From: Emydura subglobosa
Taxonomy: Eukaryota; Chordata; Testudines; Chelidae
Length of the DNA stretch: 64,000 nt
Assembly: GCA_007922225.1 (NCBI GenBank)
Contig: ML680086.1
Span: 4,332,259-4,396,258 of the forward strand
Reading direction: 5' to 3'
The stretch's first letter is position 1; every line of letters starts with the position of its first letter. This document shows, piece after piece, positions 42,701 to 54,441 of this stretch. The notes under the pieces were generated by a model, which was not told the DNA's origin, did no database searches, and worked only from the letters and a program-made list of their open reading frames with translations. Both the position numbers and the translations under genes were made by a program.

Positions 42701-43488
42701 CACTCACCTCTTGGAGCCCCCTGGTGGCTGGGTGCAATACTGCCATTCTCTGTAGGCCTGCCTGCCTCTTTGGGCACCTCTCCACAGCAAAGAAAACCTG
42801 CAGCTGTCCCCTGCCAACCACCTCAGACTCTCAGGGCTCGGGCTGCGGGGCTCTTTCATTGCTGTGTAGACTTCCAGGCTTGGGCTGGAGTCCAGGCTCT
42901 AGGACCCTGCATGGTAGGAGGATCCCAGAGCCCAGGCTCCAGCCCAAAGGCCTATACAGCAATGAAACAGCCCTGCAAGTCCAAGTCAGCAGGCTGGGCC
43001 AGCGCATGTGTCTAGTTGCCGTGTAGACAGACCCTATGGGTCTTCTGTGGCTAGGCCCTGTGGCTGGGTCATGCAGCCCAAACCCCTTTTGGTGTACAAC
43101 AAACTCAAACAGAAGCAGTTCCTTGCCCTTCAGGGCCAATTATAAACAAAATGGTTTCTCACCCTTCTGGGCTCAGCTCCCTCTCTGGAATTCAATCAGC
43201 AGGGTCCTTCTAAGCTCTTGCCACTGACTGTGGCCAGTGATGGGCCCTGGTCCAGCCAGTTCCTTTGGCTGCAGCCCAGGGAGCATCCCTGCTCACGCCT
43301 CTGACTCCAGCCAGGAACTTCTTTTGCCAGCAACATGCAGCATCTTTTATTTTGGCCTGCTGGGCCTTGATTGGCTGTTGCTGATCCCCAGCCCTTCCAG
43401 CTGCTGGAGGACCAGATCTCAATAGTTCCCCAAAATGGCTGCTCTTGGAGTGGCTCTCTAAGCAAGCCTGGAGGCCTAATGTTTGCTG
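42701..43488. mobile_element. Insertions inside the minus-strand DIRS element, including a palindromic MITE
   Basis: At about 42839-43035 a long imperfect inverted repeat is visible: TTGCTGTGTAGACTTCCAGG and GGCTTGGGCTGGAGTCCAGG face GGCTCCAGCCCAAAGGCC and TATACAGCAATGAAAC. It ends in GTGTAGACAGACCCT. The remaining 43041-43488 is unrecognised, possibly LTR-derived, with no gene. Confidence 0.5.
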
Positions 43489-43640
43489 CTTATAAGAACA
43501 GCCATAGTGGGTTAGACCAATGGTCCATCCAGCCTGGAATCCTGTCTTCTGACAGTGGCCAATGCCAGGTGCTTCAGAGGGAATGAACAGAACAGACAAT
43601 CATCAAGTGTTCCATCCCCTGTTGCCCAACTTCTCCTCTC
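43489..43640 (-). repeat. CR1-clade LINE 3' end, minus strand
   Basis: The reverse complement reads CTGGACCATTGGTCTAACCC...TATGGCTGTTCTTAT, the same 3' end as the plus-strand fragment ending at 54441. It contains the shared block TTCATTCCCTCTGAAGC. Confidence 0.65.
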
Positions 43641-44213
43641 GGAAAGTGGTTTCTTGGGATGGAGTTTAACAGAGCAGTGAGGCCTCCTGCAGGGCCTAGC
43701 ATATCCCAGAATGGAGTAAAAACCTGACCCTTTGGTAAGCAGGCACCTCCTTGAGTGCTCCTATCAGAAGCAGCTTTTCCAATTCTACAAGAAGAATTAC
43801 TTTGTGAGAGGGGTCCGTGAAGAGGAATGGGTAGGGGTAGTTGGAGAGAGGCAGCTATTAGAATTGGATGGCATAGCTCTTCTCCACAATCTTTAAGACC
43901 AATTGTTCTGACAGTATGCCTCCACTTGATGAAATGGGCCAGCCTGTCACTGAAGGAAGAGGTAGAAGAATGGTGCTTGGCTGGTTCTAGATTCTCGGGC
44001 ATCTTGTCAAAACTGTGGCTTGGTGCTCTGAGACAAGGGCACTGACAAGGAAGTGGACTGCTTGGGTTTGGATTCTCATGCAAGATCTTTCTGTACTGGC
44101 TCTGTGAGGGTGCAGGTTGTTGGTATTGTTGTCTTTGGCTGGATGAAAGATAGGATGCTGAAGGCTGGGGTTAGTGCTGCCTCTGCTATTGGAAAGAGAG
44201 GGTGAAGGTGGGG
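43641..44213 (-). pseudogene. DIRS gag end and RT start, minus strand
   Basis: An open 169-codon frame (44083-43574) runs through the block. The segment SFSDRLAHFIKWRHTVRTIG followed by PLPIPLHGPLSQSNSS is the region before the RT fingers in DIRS elements. Upstream (to 44213) Gln/Pro-rich frames (QRQQYQQPAPSQSQY) match the gag tail. The rest of gag is on the other side of the CR1 at 48.4 kb. Confidence 0.6.
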
Positions 44214-44435
44214 TTAATTGCGGGGGCGGGGCTTTGAGGGGTAATTGCAGGGGTGGGGCAACTGCCCCAGCCTTTTAAAAGGCAGCCAGCTGCGAACCAG
44301 CTGAGCGGCTAACAGAAGGAGAAGGAGGGAGTTTGCCTGGGAGTTCGCCTGCGGAGAGAGCCCACTGCAGGTTTTTGCCTTTCAGACGTTGCTGAGCAGG
44401 AAATAGAGCATCTGAGGAGGCTCTCAAGCAAAGAT

Positions 44436-44717
44436 ATGGAGAGGGAGCGATCTGTTGTTGTCACCTGCACTGGATGTGCTATGTTTGTCTTCCTCCCACA
44501 GGATAGAGATGACTTCATCTGTACCAAGTGCAGGCTGGTTTCCTTATTGGAAGAGAAGGTTAAAGGACTAGAGGCCCAAATATCAACCCTGCGTTGCATT
44601 ACAGAAAACAATGTCTTTCTCCATCGGGCACAGGCAGAGTGTAAGGAAGATTCAGAAAAGGCCGGGCAGGCGAAACTGAAGAACGGGGAAGACAATTGGC
44701 AGCATGTGACCTCCTGA
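44436..44717 (+). CDS. CR1 ORF1, N-terminal part with zinc-finger-like motif
   Basis: The 93-residue open piece contains CTGCAMFVFLPQDRDDFICTKC, i.e. C-x2-C-x15-C-x2-C, then a heptad-like helix (SLLEEKVKGLEAQISTL). This is the usual N-terminus of CR1 ORF1, an RNA-binding and self-associating protein. A stop at 44715-44717 and a frame change before 44912 separate it from the esterase part. Confidence 0.8.
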   Translation: MERERSVVVTCTGCAMFVFLPQDRDDFICTKCRLVSLLEEKVKGLEAQISTLRCITENNVFLHRAQAECKEDSEKAGQAKLKNGEDNWQHVTS

Positions 44718-44911
44718 AGAAAGAGAACCCATGTGCCCACCATGCAGATAGAAGTAAAGAATCGTTTTCATCCTCTCTGCACAAGTACTACGGCGGAGAA
44801 TGATTTGGAGGACCCGTCGGAGGGAATGGATCAGAAGGAGACCCGTTTGATCAGAAGGCCAGGCCTAGGGACGGGGGTTCCACGACCACCATTCCGAAGA
44901 GGAAGAGAAGG

Positions 44912-45415
44912 GTGATGGTGGTCGGGGACTCCCTCCTAAGGGGGACGGAGTCATCCATCTGCCGTCCGGACCGGGAAACTAGAGAAGTGTGCTGCTTGCC
45001 TGGAGCTAGGATTACAGATGTGATGGAGAGACTGCCAAAACTTATCAAGTCCTCAGACCGCTACCCCTTCCTACTTCTCCACATGGGCACCAATGACACT
45101 GCCAAGAATGATCTTGAGCGGATCACTGCGGACTATGTGGCTCTGGGAAAAGAGATAAAGGAGTTTGAAGCGCAAATGGTGTTCTCATCCATCCTCCCTG
45201 TTCAGGGAAAAGGCCCAGGTAGGGACCGTCACATTGTGGAAGTAAATGTGTGGTTACGCAGGTGGTGTCGAAGAGAGGGCTTTGGATTCTTCGATCATGG
45301 AATGCTGTTCCAGGAAGAAGGATTACTAGGAAGAGACGGGATTCATCTAACGAAGACAGGGAAGAGTATCTTCGCAGACAGGCTGGCTAACCTAGTGAGG
45401 AGGGCTTTAAACTAG
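44912..45415 (+). CDS. CR1 ORF1, C-terminal esterase (SGNH hydrolase-like) part
   Basis: The 167-residue open piece starts MMVVGDSLLRGTESS, with the Gly-Asp-Ser nucleophile block. HMGTNDTAKNDLER follows (GxND block), and DGIHLTKTGKSIFADRL carries the Asp-x-x-His block near the C-terminus. All three catalytic blocks are present. Such esterase domains are known in ORF1 proteins of CR1-clade LINEs. It ends two bases before ORF2. Confidence 0.85.
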   Translation: MMVVGDSLLRGTESSICRPDRETREVCCLPGARITDVMERLPKLIKSSDRYPFLLLHMGTNDTAKNDLERITADYVALGKEIKEFEAQMVFSSILPVQGKGPGRDRHIVEVNVWLRRWCRREGFGFFDHGMLFQEEGLLGRDGIHLTKTGKSIFADRLANLVRRALN

Positions 45416-45417
45416 TT

Positions 45418-48310
45418 TTGACGGGGGATGGGGACCTAAGCCCGAAGATAAGTGGGGAAGAGGGACACCACAAGGAAGCAGAAGGAGGAGGGTGCAGCAG
45501 GGGAGGCCTCCCGATTCATACTGTGAAAGTAGGCCAATCGGCTACTTATCTCAAGTGCCTGTACACAAATGCAAGAAGCCTGGGAAACAAGCAGGAGGAA
45601 CTGGAAGTCCTGGCACAGTTAAGAAACTATGACATGATTGGAATAACTGAGACTTGGTGGAATAACTCTCACGATTGGAGCACTGTCATGGATGGGTATA
45701 AACTGTTCAGGAAGGACAGGCAGAGGCGAAAGGGGGGAGGAGTTGCACTGTATGTAAGAGAGCACTATGACTGCTCTGAGCTCCAGTATGAAACTGGAGA
45801 TAAGTCAGTTGAGTGTCTCTGGGTTAAGCTTAGAAGCAAGAACAATAAGAGTGATGTCCTGGTGGGTGTCTGTTACAGACCACCAGACCAGGAGGACGAG
45901 GTGGATGAGGCTTTCTTTACTCAACTAGGGAAAGTTTCCAGTTCACAGGGCCTGATTCTCATGGGAGATTTCAATCACCCTGATCTGCTGGAAGAGCAAT
46001 ACAGCAGAGCACAAACAATCCAGGAAGTTTTTGGAGAGTGTTGCAGACAATTTCCTGGTGCAAGTGCTGGAGCAACCAACTAGGGGCCGTGCTTCTCTTG
46101 ACCTGCTGCTCACAAACAGGGAAGATTTGGTAGGGGAAGTAGAAGTGGGTGGCAACCTAGGCAGCAGTGACCATGAGATGGTCGAGTTCAGGATCCAGAG
46201 AAAAGGAAGAAAGGAGAGCAGCAGGATACGGACCATGGACTTCAGAAAAGCGGACTTTGACTCCCTCAGGGAACTGATGGGCAGGATTCCCTGGGAGGCT
46301 AATATGAGGGGGAAAGGAACCCAAGAGAGCTGGCTGTATTTTAAAGAGACCTTATTGAGGGCACAGGAGCAAACCATCCCGATGTGCAGAAAGAATAGCA
46401 AATATGGTAGGCATCCAGCTTGGCTTAACAAAGATGTCCTTGGCGAACTTAAACGCAAAAAAGAAGCTTACAAGAAGTGGAAGCTTGGTCAGAGGACTAG
46501 GGAGGATTATAAAAACACTGCTCGAACGTGCAGGAATGAAATCAGGAAGGCCAAAGCACAATTGGAGTTGCAGCTGGCAAGGGACGTGAAGGGGAACAAG
46601 AAGGGTTTCTACAGGCATGCTGCCAACAAGAGGAAGATTCGGGAAAGTGTGGGCCCCTTAGAGAATGAGGGAGGCAACCTAGTGACGGAGGCTGTGGAGA
46701 AAGCTGAGGTACTCAATGCCTTTTTTGCCTCTGTCTTCACAGACAAGATCAGCTTCCAGACTACTGTAAAGGGTGGCACAGAATGGGAAGGAGGCGAACA
46801 TCCCGCAGTGCTGAAGGAACAGGTCCAAGACTATTTAGAAGGCTTAGACATACACAAGTCCATGGGGCCGGATGCAATGCACCCGAGGGTGCTGAGGGAG
46901 TTGGCTGAGGTGATTTCAGAGCCATTGGCTATTATCTTTGAAAGCTCGTGGCAACAGGGGGAGGTCCCTGAGGACTGGAAAAAAGCAAATATAGTGCCCA
47001 TCTTCAAAAAAGGGAGGAAAGATGATCCGGGGAACCACAGACCGGTCAGCCTCACTTCAATCCCTGGAAAAATCATGGAGCAGGTCCTTAAGGAATCCAT
47101 TTTAAGGCACTTGGAAGAGAGGAAGGTGATCAGGAACAGTCAACACGGATTCACCAAGGGAAAGTCATGCCTGACCAACCTGATTGCTTTCTATGATGAG
47201 GTGACTGGCTCTGTGGATGTAGGGAAGGCGGTGGATGTGATATACCTTGACTTTAGCAAAGCTTTTGATACAGTCTCACACAGTATTCTTATTGGCAAGT
47301 TAAAGAAGTATGGGTTGGATGAATAGACTATAAAATGGATAGAGAACTGGCTAGAGCATAGGGCTCAACGAGTAATGATCAATGGCTCCATGTCTAGCTG
47401 GCGACCGGTCACAAGCGGAGTTCCCCAGGGGTCGGTCCTGGGGCCGGTTTTGTTCAACATCTTTATTAATGATCTGGAGGATGGGGTAGATTGCACCCTC
47501 AGCAAGTTTACAGATGACACTAAGCTGGGGGGAGTGGTAGATACCCTGCAAGGTAGGGATAGGATACAGAGTGACCTAAACAAACTGGAGGATTGGGCCA
47601 AAAGAAATCTAATGAGGTTCAAGAAAGAAAAGTGCAGAGTCCTCCACTTAGGAAGGAAGAATCCCATGCACAGCTATAGACTGTGGACCGACGAGCTAGG
47701 CAGCAGCTCTGCCGAAAAGGATCTGGGGGTAACAGTGGATAAAAAGCTGGATATGAGTCAGCAGTGTGCCCTGGTTGTCAAGAAGGCTAATAGCATATTG
47801 GGCTGCATTAGGAGGGGCATTGCCAGCAGGTCATGGGAAGTGATTATTCCCCTCTATTCGGCATTGGTGAGGCCGCATTTAGAATATTGTGTCCAGTTTT
47901 GGGCCCCCCACTACAAAAAGGATGTGGACAAGTTGGAGAGAGTCCAGCGGAGGGCAACAAAAATGATTAGGGGGCTGGAGCACAGGACTTATGAGGAGAG
48001 GCTGAGGGAACTGGACTTGTTTAGTCTGCAAAAGAGAAGAATGAGGGGGGCTTTGATAGCGGCCTTTAACTACCTGAAAGGGGGTTCCAGGGAGGATGGG
48101 GCTAGGCTGTTCTCGGTGGTGGCAGATGACAGAACAAGGAGCAACGATCTCAAGTTGCAGGGCGGGAGGTCTAGGTTGGACATTAGGAAAAAGTTTTTCA
48201 CTAGGAGGGTGGTGAAGCACTGGAATGGGTTACCTAGGGAGGTGGTGGAATCTCCATCCTTAGAGGTTTTTAAGCTGAGGGTTGACAAAACCCTGGCTGG
48301 GATGATATAG
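45418..48310 (+). pseudogene. CR1 ORF2: AP-type endonuclease and reverse transcriptase with two lesions
   Basis: The endonuclease is open at 45418 onward: [47 protein letters not shown]. One frameshift falls at a T5 run near 46028-46032, after which the frame stays open to a TAG at 47324-47326, between GLDE and TIKWIENWL. The same frame then runs to 48310. RT motifs are [62 protein letters not shown] and FTDDTKLGG (47507-47533). In that last motif the usual Ala of FADD is Thr. The C-terminus includes [14 protein letters not shown]. Full family length is about 960 residues. Confidence 0.9.
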
Positions 48311-48397
48311 CTGAGGTTAGTCCTGCTTTGAGCAGGGGGTTGGACTAGATGACCTCCTGAGGTCCCTTCCAACTCTAATATTCTATGATTCTATGAG

Positions 48398-49560
48398 TGG
48401 ATGGGCTTAAACTCAGAGATCGAACTGTCAATCTCATGTCCTTCAGTGTTTCTAATAAGTCACCAATCTCTTCACTGAACAGATCCTCCCCTTCAATGGA
48501 AGGAAGATACTCCAGCTCACTTCTAGAAGAGGCTCAAAGCCATGCATGCCTCCTGTTGGTCACAACCAACACCAGCACTCTGCAGCAGGGTCCGAAGCAT
48601 TGGAGGAGCCCCTGAGGGATGCTTGACTACATTCTGACCTGCCAGTAAGATGGCGTTTGTCAGCCTTCTCCTATTGCCTGGTAAGTCCTGGAGAAAGGGT
48701 GATGACACCTCCCCTGGATGGAATTGGCAATGCATCTCCCTGATACAGAGAGATGAGAACACCTTTCTCCCCCAGGAGTCAATCAGTTTTTCCTCTTTAG
48801 CAGCCGGGGTGGAGTGGGGTTGTCCAGATCTCCCCCTATTGCTGGTAGCAGCCACCATTAGCAAGTTGGGCACAGGGTGGGTATGGAAATATGAGAACCC
48901 TTCAGAGGGAATCTGGTATAGTTTGTCCACTTTCTTAGAGATGGACTGACGAGGCAGGATTAAACCACACAGATTTGACTGGCTGCAGTACCCCTTCCAG
49001 GAGTGGAAGTGATATATACTGCATGGGAAGTCTCTTCCACTGCTCCTGCATTGAGAGTCAAAGTAGACACCAGGCAATCCCCCAGATCTGTGGAACTGCA
49101 CAGAGTCCTCTGAAGGAGAGGACACTGAAGCCATCCCCATGTGTTCATCTGGTGATAGATCAGGCTCAAAGTCAGCATCTCCTCCTCTTTCTCAGACAGG
49201 ATATCCAGCAAGACTGTCTCTAGTGTCAATGGGTCTGGGGGGAATGGATCCAAGGATCTGTAAATTTTTGGATTCTTTGTAGATGAAATGTCACCAATGG
49301 GGAGAACCCAAGGATGGTCTGAATCTTAATAGGTCTCTGTATTCTTCCTCTATCTTCTTTCTGGAGAAGGTCTGGCTCCAAGAAAGAATATACCAGGATA
49401 ACAGGTCCAGAGGGAGGAATGGGGATCCAGTCCTTTGAGGAAACCCTGACAGAGTCTTTGGAGAAGGGATGAGAAGGTGTTCCAGGAGAGAATCAGCACT
49501 GGGCTCCAGTCTCTTCTTCCTAATGGGAGATGGCAATGATTGAGGGCACATGCTTCCTTT
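48398..49560 (-). pseudogene. DIRS ORF1 (gag-like), minus strand
   Basis: An open 205-codon piece (49140-48523) contains KKVDKLYQIPSEGFSYFHTH and EEKLIDSWGRKVFSSLCI. This is the DIRS gag-like block, also recognisable at 20.7-21.2 kb. A further open piece (49253-48960) overlaps in another frame. The CR1 at 44.2-48.4 kb separates it from its RT. Confidence 0.65.
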
Positions 49561-50089
49561 TATACACCGTACGCTTCACACCTGGATCTGGGGTATGTGC
49601 CAGAGCCAAAGTTTGGAATCATTGTTGCTCCTTTGCAGGTGGAAGCCTCTCAAATCCTGGCCCATATCAGGAGGGTGCCTGGGAGCCATAGTGGAGGGGG
49701 AGAGGGCAGAAACCTTAGCTTCCATTCACGTTTTCATTCACACTCTGAAGAAGCAGAGACAAGGCAAAGCAGCACACATTTGCTGCACAATCTGTTTTAG
49801 TGTCTTATGCTCTTGAGGTGTGTTACAAGCATCTGCTGCCATGAAGTGCCAACAGAAGATAGGATGACCATGACCACCTACATTTCAGAGTAACAAAGAT
49901 AACCATATGGGTAAAATATACAACAAAGCTGATTTTTTTTTAAAGGGACATCATCCCACAATACCTTACTCGTGGTACAAATCCAGACATTTCTAGACCA
50001 CTGTCGGATGCTCTGCCTTATTGTTGAGAAAGTATCTTTAAAATCTGATCAAATGCTTTTTCGTAGCTCCTTCCTGAATATAATTCATG
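49561..50089. other. No gene seen; DIRS remnants fade out near 49.8 kb
   Basis: Short open frames only, with AT-rich DNA after 49900. Confidence 0.4.
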
Positions 50090-50405
50090 GGCCATTGTGT
50101 TAAATATCTTTCAATATATAGGATGAGCTAATTAATCCATCATGCCCATTTGTAACTTGCCCTAATGGCTAACTACCCCTACTCTTAAAAGTGTGCACCT
50201 TATTTCCAGTCTGAGTGTTTCTAGCTTCAATTTCCAACCACTTGGTCTTGCTGTGTCTTTGTCTGATAGATTACAAAGCTGTCTATTACTATCAAATCTC
50301 TCTTCTGTATAGGTACTCAGAGACTGATGATCAAGTCACCTCTTAATTTTCTCTTCAAAATATATAGCTTAAGTTTTTCACAGTAAGGCACATTATTCTA
50401 GTCCT
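50090..50405 (-). repeat. CR1-like LINE fragment, minus strand
   Basis: The pattern GTCACCTCTTAATTTTCTC, then TTAAGTTTTTCACAGTAAGGC and ATAATGGCTCTTAT resembles the reverse strand of a CR1-like RT C-terminal/3' region. It is old and diverged. Confidence 0.45.
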
Positions 50406-51059
50406 TGAATAATGGCTCTTATACAGATTAGTGACTGAAGCAAAGATGGCCTAAGCATCAGGGAAAGCAAGCTGGCCAGACCTCACCTCAGCCTCTGTGA
50501 CACTGAAGAGCCCCCTCCAAAAAACATGGAAAAGGCCCACCAACTTCTCCAATGTTCACTTGTGGCCAGGTGTGCGGTATAGGGTTCCTGATAGGGAGTG
50601 GTTCCTTGTAAACAAGGGAGAAAAGGTGCTTGACACCTTTAAAAGCAATCAGTAGGAAGCTGAGACTACAATTCAAGGTCTCTTTGCCCCAGATCCACAA
50701 AGGAAGTGAGGCATTGCAATGTTCAGTGATGCAACTTGTAGGCACCTAGAAAATTGCTGGGATACACAAAGTCTGAATTAGGTACCTAAGTTCCTTATGC
50801 AAGGAATGGGGCAAGAAAGGAGCATAAGAATGAGCTCTGCAAAGCCAGAATGGTGGGTGAGGAGCTGCCTAAGCTAGCCATTGAGAGATGCTAACAAGAG
50901 GAGCATGTCCTATGCCACACCCCTCTCTCAAAGATAAGTGCCTAACTCTGCTGGCAGCTGACCCTCTCCCAAAATTGGGTGGCATACGCACCTAAGTAAT
51001 TTCTTATGCGAATGCTTCGCTCCCCACAAAAGGGAAGGATGTGGCAGTGCCCCATAACT
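50406..51059. other. No gene seen
   Basis: Unrecognised sequence. Confidence 0.5.
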
Positions 51060-51185
51060 CCTAGTTCAGGGGTGAGCACGCTCACCTTGGATCAATTTCC
51101 CCCTCTGCTTGTGGGGAGAAAGATTTTGAATAGGGGTTTCCCACATCTCAAGAGTGCTCTAACCACTGAGCTATGGGATACGCTG
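51060..51185 (-). repeat. tRNA-derived SINE, minus strand
   Basis: The reverse complement of 51153-51176 reads ATAGCTCAGTGGTTAGAGCA, a near-perfect tRNA A box. About 25 bp further on is a B-box-like CCTATTCAAAATC. A tail region follows toward 51060. Confidence 0.6.
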
Positions 51186-51339
51186 ATGCGGATCTTTTGT
51201 GGTCTCTCCTGTTGAAGCTGTTCCACTGTGGATAAAGACTTAAATAGTTCTTGGGCCAGAGCAAGAGGGTGACTCTACAGACCAGGACTTTTAACCTGAA
51301 AAGTAGAAATTAGCAAAAGACACAAAAACTAACAGTGAA

Positions 51340-52365
51340 AATTTTTTTTAAAGTAGAAGAAAGACTGCCAAACAAACAATGGAGCCACTGGACAAGCAAG
51401 GTGCTAAAGGAGCACTCAAGGAAGACAGAAGAAGACAGGTGGAGAAGTTAAATGAATTCCTTGTATCAGTCTTTACTGCAGAGGATGTGCACACCTGAGC
51501 CATTCTTTTTTGGTGACAAATCTGAGGAATGGTCCCAGATTGAGGTGTCAATAGAGGAGGTTTTAGAACAAATTGATTAATTAAACAGTAATAAGTCAGC
51601 ACGAACAGATGGTATTCACCCAAGAGTTCTGAAGGAACTCAAATATGAAATTGCAGCTCTACTAACTGCGGTATGTAACCTATCACTTAAATCAGCCTCT
51701 GTACCAGATGACTGGAGGATATCTAATGTGATGCCAATTTTTTTAAAAGGCTCCAGAGGTGATCCTGGCAATTACAGACCAGTAAGCCTAATTTCAGTAC
51801 CAGGCAAATTGGTTGAAACTATAGTAAAGAAGAGAACTATCAGACACATAGATAAAGATGATTTGTTGGGGAAGAGTCAACATGGCTTTTGTAAAGGGAA
51901 ATCATGCCTCACCAGTCTATTAGAATTCTTTGAGGGGGATCTACAAACATGTGGACACGATGATCCAGTGATTATAGTGAACTCGAGCTTTCAGAAAGCC
52001 TTTGACAAGATCCCTCAGCAAAGGCTTTTAAACAAAGTAAGCTAATGGGATAATGGGAAGGTCTTCCCATGGGTCAGTAATTGGTTAAAAGACAGGAAGC
52101 TAAGGGTAGGAATAAAAGTTCAGCTTTCTGAATGGAGAGAGGTAAATAGTGGTGTCCACCAGGGATCTGTACTAGGACCAGTGCTGTTCAGTATATTCAG
52201 AAATGATCTGGAAAAAGGGGTAAGCAGTGAGGTGGCAAAATTTGCAGATGATGCAAAATTTCTCAAGATAGTCCAAAGCAGACTGCAACGAGTTACAAAG
52301 GGATCTCACAAAACTGAGTGAGTGGACAACAAAATGGCAGATGAAATTCAATGTTGATAACTGCT
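51340..52365 (+). pseudogene. CR1-clade LINE RT fragment, plus strand (older subfamily)
   Basis: Open piece 51728-52045 contains GDPGNYRPVSLISVPGKLVE and KSQHGFCKGKSCLTSLLEFF, followed by broken palm ([16 protein letters not shown] near 52155-52200 and FADDAKFLKI near 52240-52270). It is related to the fragment at 59915-60810 and belongs to a different subfamily from the complete CR1. It ends where a minus-strand LINE begins. Confidence 0.75.
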
Positions 52366-53930
52366 ATCATGTTTCCCTTAATCACCTCTCTTCCAAACTA
52401 AACATACGCAGTTCCTTCAGCCTTTGCTCATATGGCCTGCATTCCATCCCTTTGATCATCTTTGTTGCTCACATCTGGAGCCTTTCCTGTTTCTCTACAC
52501 TCTTCTATACAGCAGTGACCAAAATTGGACACAGTCCAGCTGAGGCCTAACCAGTGCCGAGTAAAGCAGTACTATCACCTCCCATGACTTGCATGCTATG
52601 CCTCTGTTAATGCAATCCAAAATTGCATTTGCTTTTTTTCATGAGCATCGCACTGCTGACTCATGTTGAAATTATGATCCACCACAACTCCCAGATCCTT
52701 GTCAGCAGTCCTGCTGCCAAGCCAGTTATTCCCCCATTCAGTATTTGTGCATTTGGTTTTTCTTCCCTACGTGTAGCACCTTACATTTGTCTTTGTTAAA
52801 TTTCATTTTGTTGCCTGTAGCCCAGGTCTCTGATTTATCAAGGTCCCTCTGTATCTTATCTTTATCCTCCAAATTGTTGCAACCCCCCCATTTTGTGTTA
52901 TCTGCAGACATGATCAGTATGCTCTCTATTCCTACATCCAGGCTATTAATAAAGATGTTAAACAACACCAGACCCAGAACAGATTCCTATGGAACCCCAT
53001 TTGAGACTTCCCTCCAATCCGACATCATTCAATTCATAGTTACTCTTTATTTGCAGTTATTTAACCTATTATGTATCCACTTAATGGTAGTTCTGCCAAG
53101 CCTGCATTTCTCTAATTTACTAATCAGAATATCATGTGGGACTGTGTCAAAAGCCTTTAAATCCAGGTAAGTTATGTCCACGGCATTCTCCCATCCATCC
53201 TATCCCTTCATCGTCCAGGTATTGGCAAATTGAATGTTTTATACATTGCTTTAGTAGCTTCTCAGGTTTCAAAGTTTCGCTGACTGGTCTATAGTTCCTT
53301 AACTCTTCCTTTTCCCCCTTCTTAAGATAGGCACATTAGCCCTTCTCCATTCTTCCAGGACCTCTCCTGTCATCCATGAATTAGCAAATATTATTGCCAA
53401 TGGCTCTGAGATTCCTTCAACTAATTCCTTCAGTACCCTCAGGTGAATAGCATCCTGCTCTGCTGATTTGAATTCTTTCAAACTGGTCAGAAGATCTCTG
53501 ACGTATTCTTTACTTATCCTGATCTGCATTCCTTCTCCTTTATTGTCTATGGTAACTTCACTAGTTGTCCGGTCACATTATTTTTCTTGAGAAGACTGAA
53601 GCAAAATAGGCATTGAGCAGCTCTGCCTTCCTGTCATCCTCTGTTACCAGCTCACTTCTCCATTGAGCAGCATAACCACGCCATCCTTGATCTTTATTTT
53701 GGGCCTGACGTATTTGTAGAACACTTTCTTGTTGTCTCTAACATTCCTTGCCAGCTGTAACTCATTCTTTGCCTTGGCTTTCCTGATTGTGTCCCTACAC
53801 ACTTGCACTATTCCCATGTATACTTCCTCAGTGACATGTCCCTCCTTTGCATTTCCTGTATGGATCTCTTTTGGTATTTAGATAACTAAAAAGGTCCTTG
53901 TGCAGCCAAATTGGCCTCCTGTGGCTCATC
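52366..53930 (-). pseudogene. CR1-clade LINE, minus strand, endonuclease-less fragment
   Basis: Reading leftward, RT pieces are open at 53529-53299 ([20 protein letters not shown]) and at 52968-52738 (MLFNIFINSLDVGIE; SADNTKWGG, with Asn in place of the second catalytic Asp). RT C-terminal sequence continues in broken frames to about 52366. The 5' part is missing. Confidence 0.75.
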
Positions 53931-53949
53931 TTATCTTTGCTCTGCATCG

Positions 53950-54441
53950 GAATAGCTTGATATGAGGAGAGATTAAAAAGACTGGGAGTGTTCAACTTGG
54001 TAAAGAGACAACTAATGGGGGATATGACAGAGGTCTCTTAAAATCATGAATAAGGTGGAGAAAGTGAATAAGGGAGTGTTATGTACCCCTTCACATAGCA
54101 CAAAAAACAATGGTCAGCCAATGAAATTAATAGGCAGCTGGTTTAAAACAAACAAGTTTTGTCAACCTGTTGCCAGTGAATGTAAAGGCCAAAACTATAA
54201 CTGGGTTAAAAAAATAACTAAATAAGTTCATGCAGAATAGGTCGATCAATGGCTGTTAGCAAAGATGATCAGGGATGCAACACCATGCTCCGGGTGTTCT
54301 AAGCCTCTAAATGCCAGAAGCTGGGAGTGTCCAACACAGGATGGATCCCTTGATAATTGCCCTGTTCTGTTCATTCCCTCTGAAGCGTCTGGGCTAGGTG
54401 GACCCTTGGTCTGATGCAGTATGGCCATTCTTATGTTCTAA
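53950..54441 (+). repeat. CR1-clade LINE 3' end, plus strand
   Basis: RT C-terminal traces (RLKRLGVFNLVKRQL near 53970-54010) are followed by a 3' UTR. This ends GGTCTGATGCAGTATGGCC and ATTCTTATGTTCT, the same 3' end as the minus-strand copy at 43489-43640. Confidence 0.7.

Larger units (their letters stand above)
44214..48397 (+). mobile_element. Nearly full-length CR1 LINE inserted into a DIRS element
   Basis: The GC-rich 5' UTR (about 44214-44435) is followed by ORF1, then ORF2 (endonuclease and RT), and a 3' end with TTCTATGATTCTATGA repeats at about 48380-48397, the hallmark of CR1. Length is about 4.2 kb, close to complete. No target duplication is expected for CR1. DIRS sequence lies on both sides in the opposite orientation, so the CR1 came later. 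Few disabling changes suggest a relatively young copy. Confidence 0.9.

Noticed and set aside
42437..43015. Two overlapping plus-strand frames of 180-192 codons
   Set aside because: They are antisense to the DIRS reverse transcriptase and run into a palindromic MITE.
51153..51176. Possible tRNA gene
   Set aside because: Only an A box and a weak B box are present, without a cloverleaf. A tRNA-derived SINE fits better.
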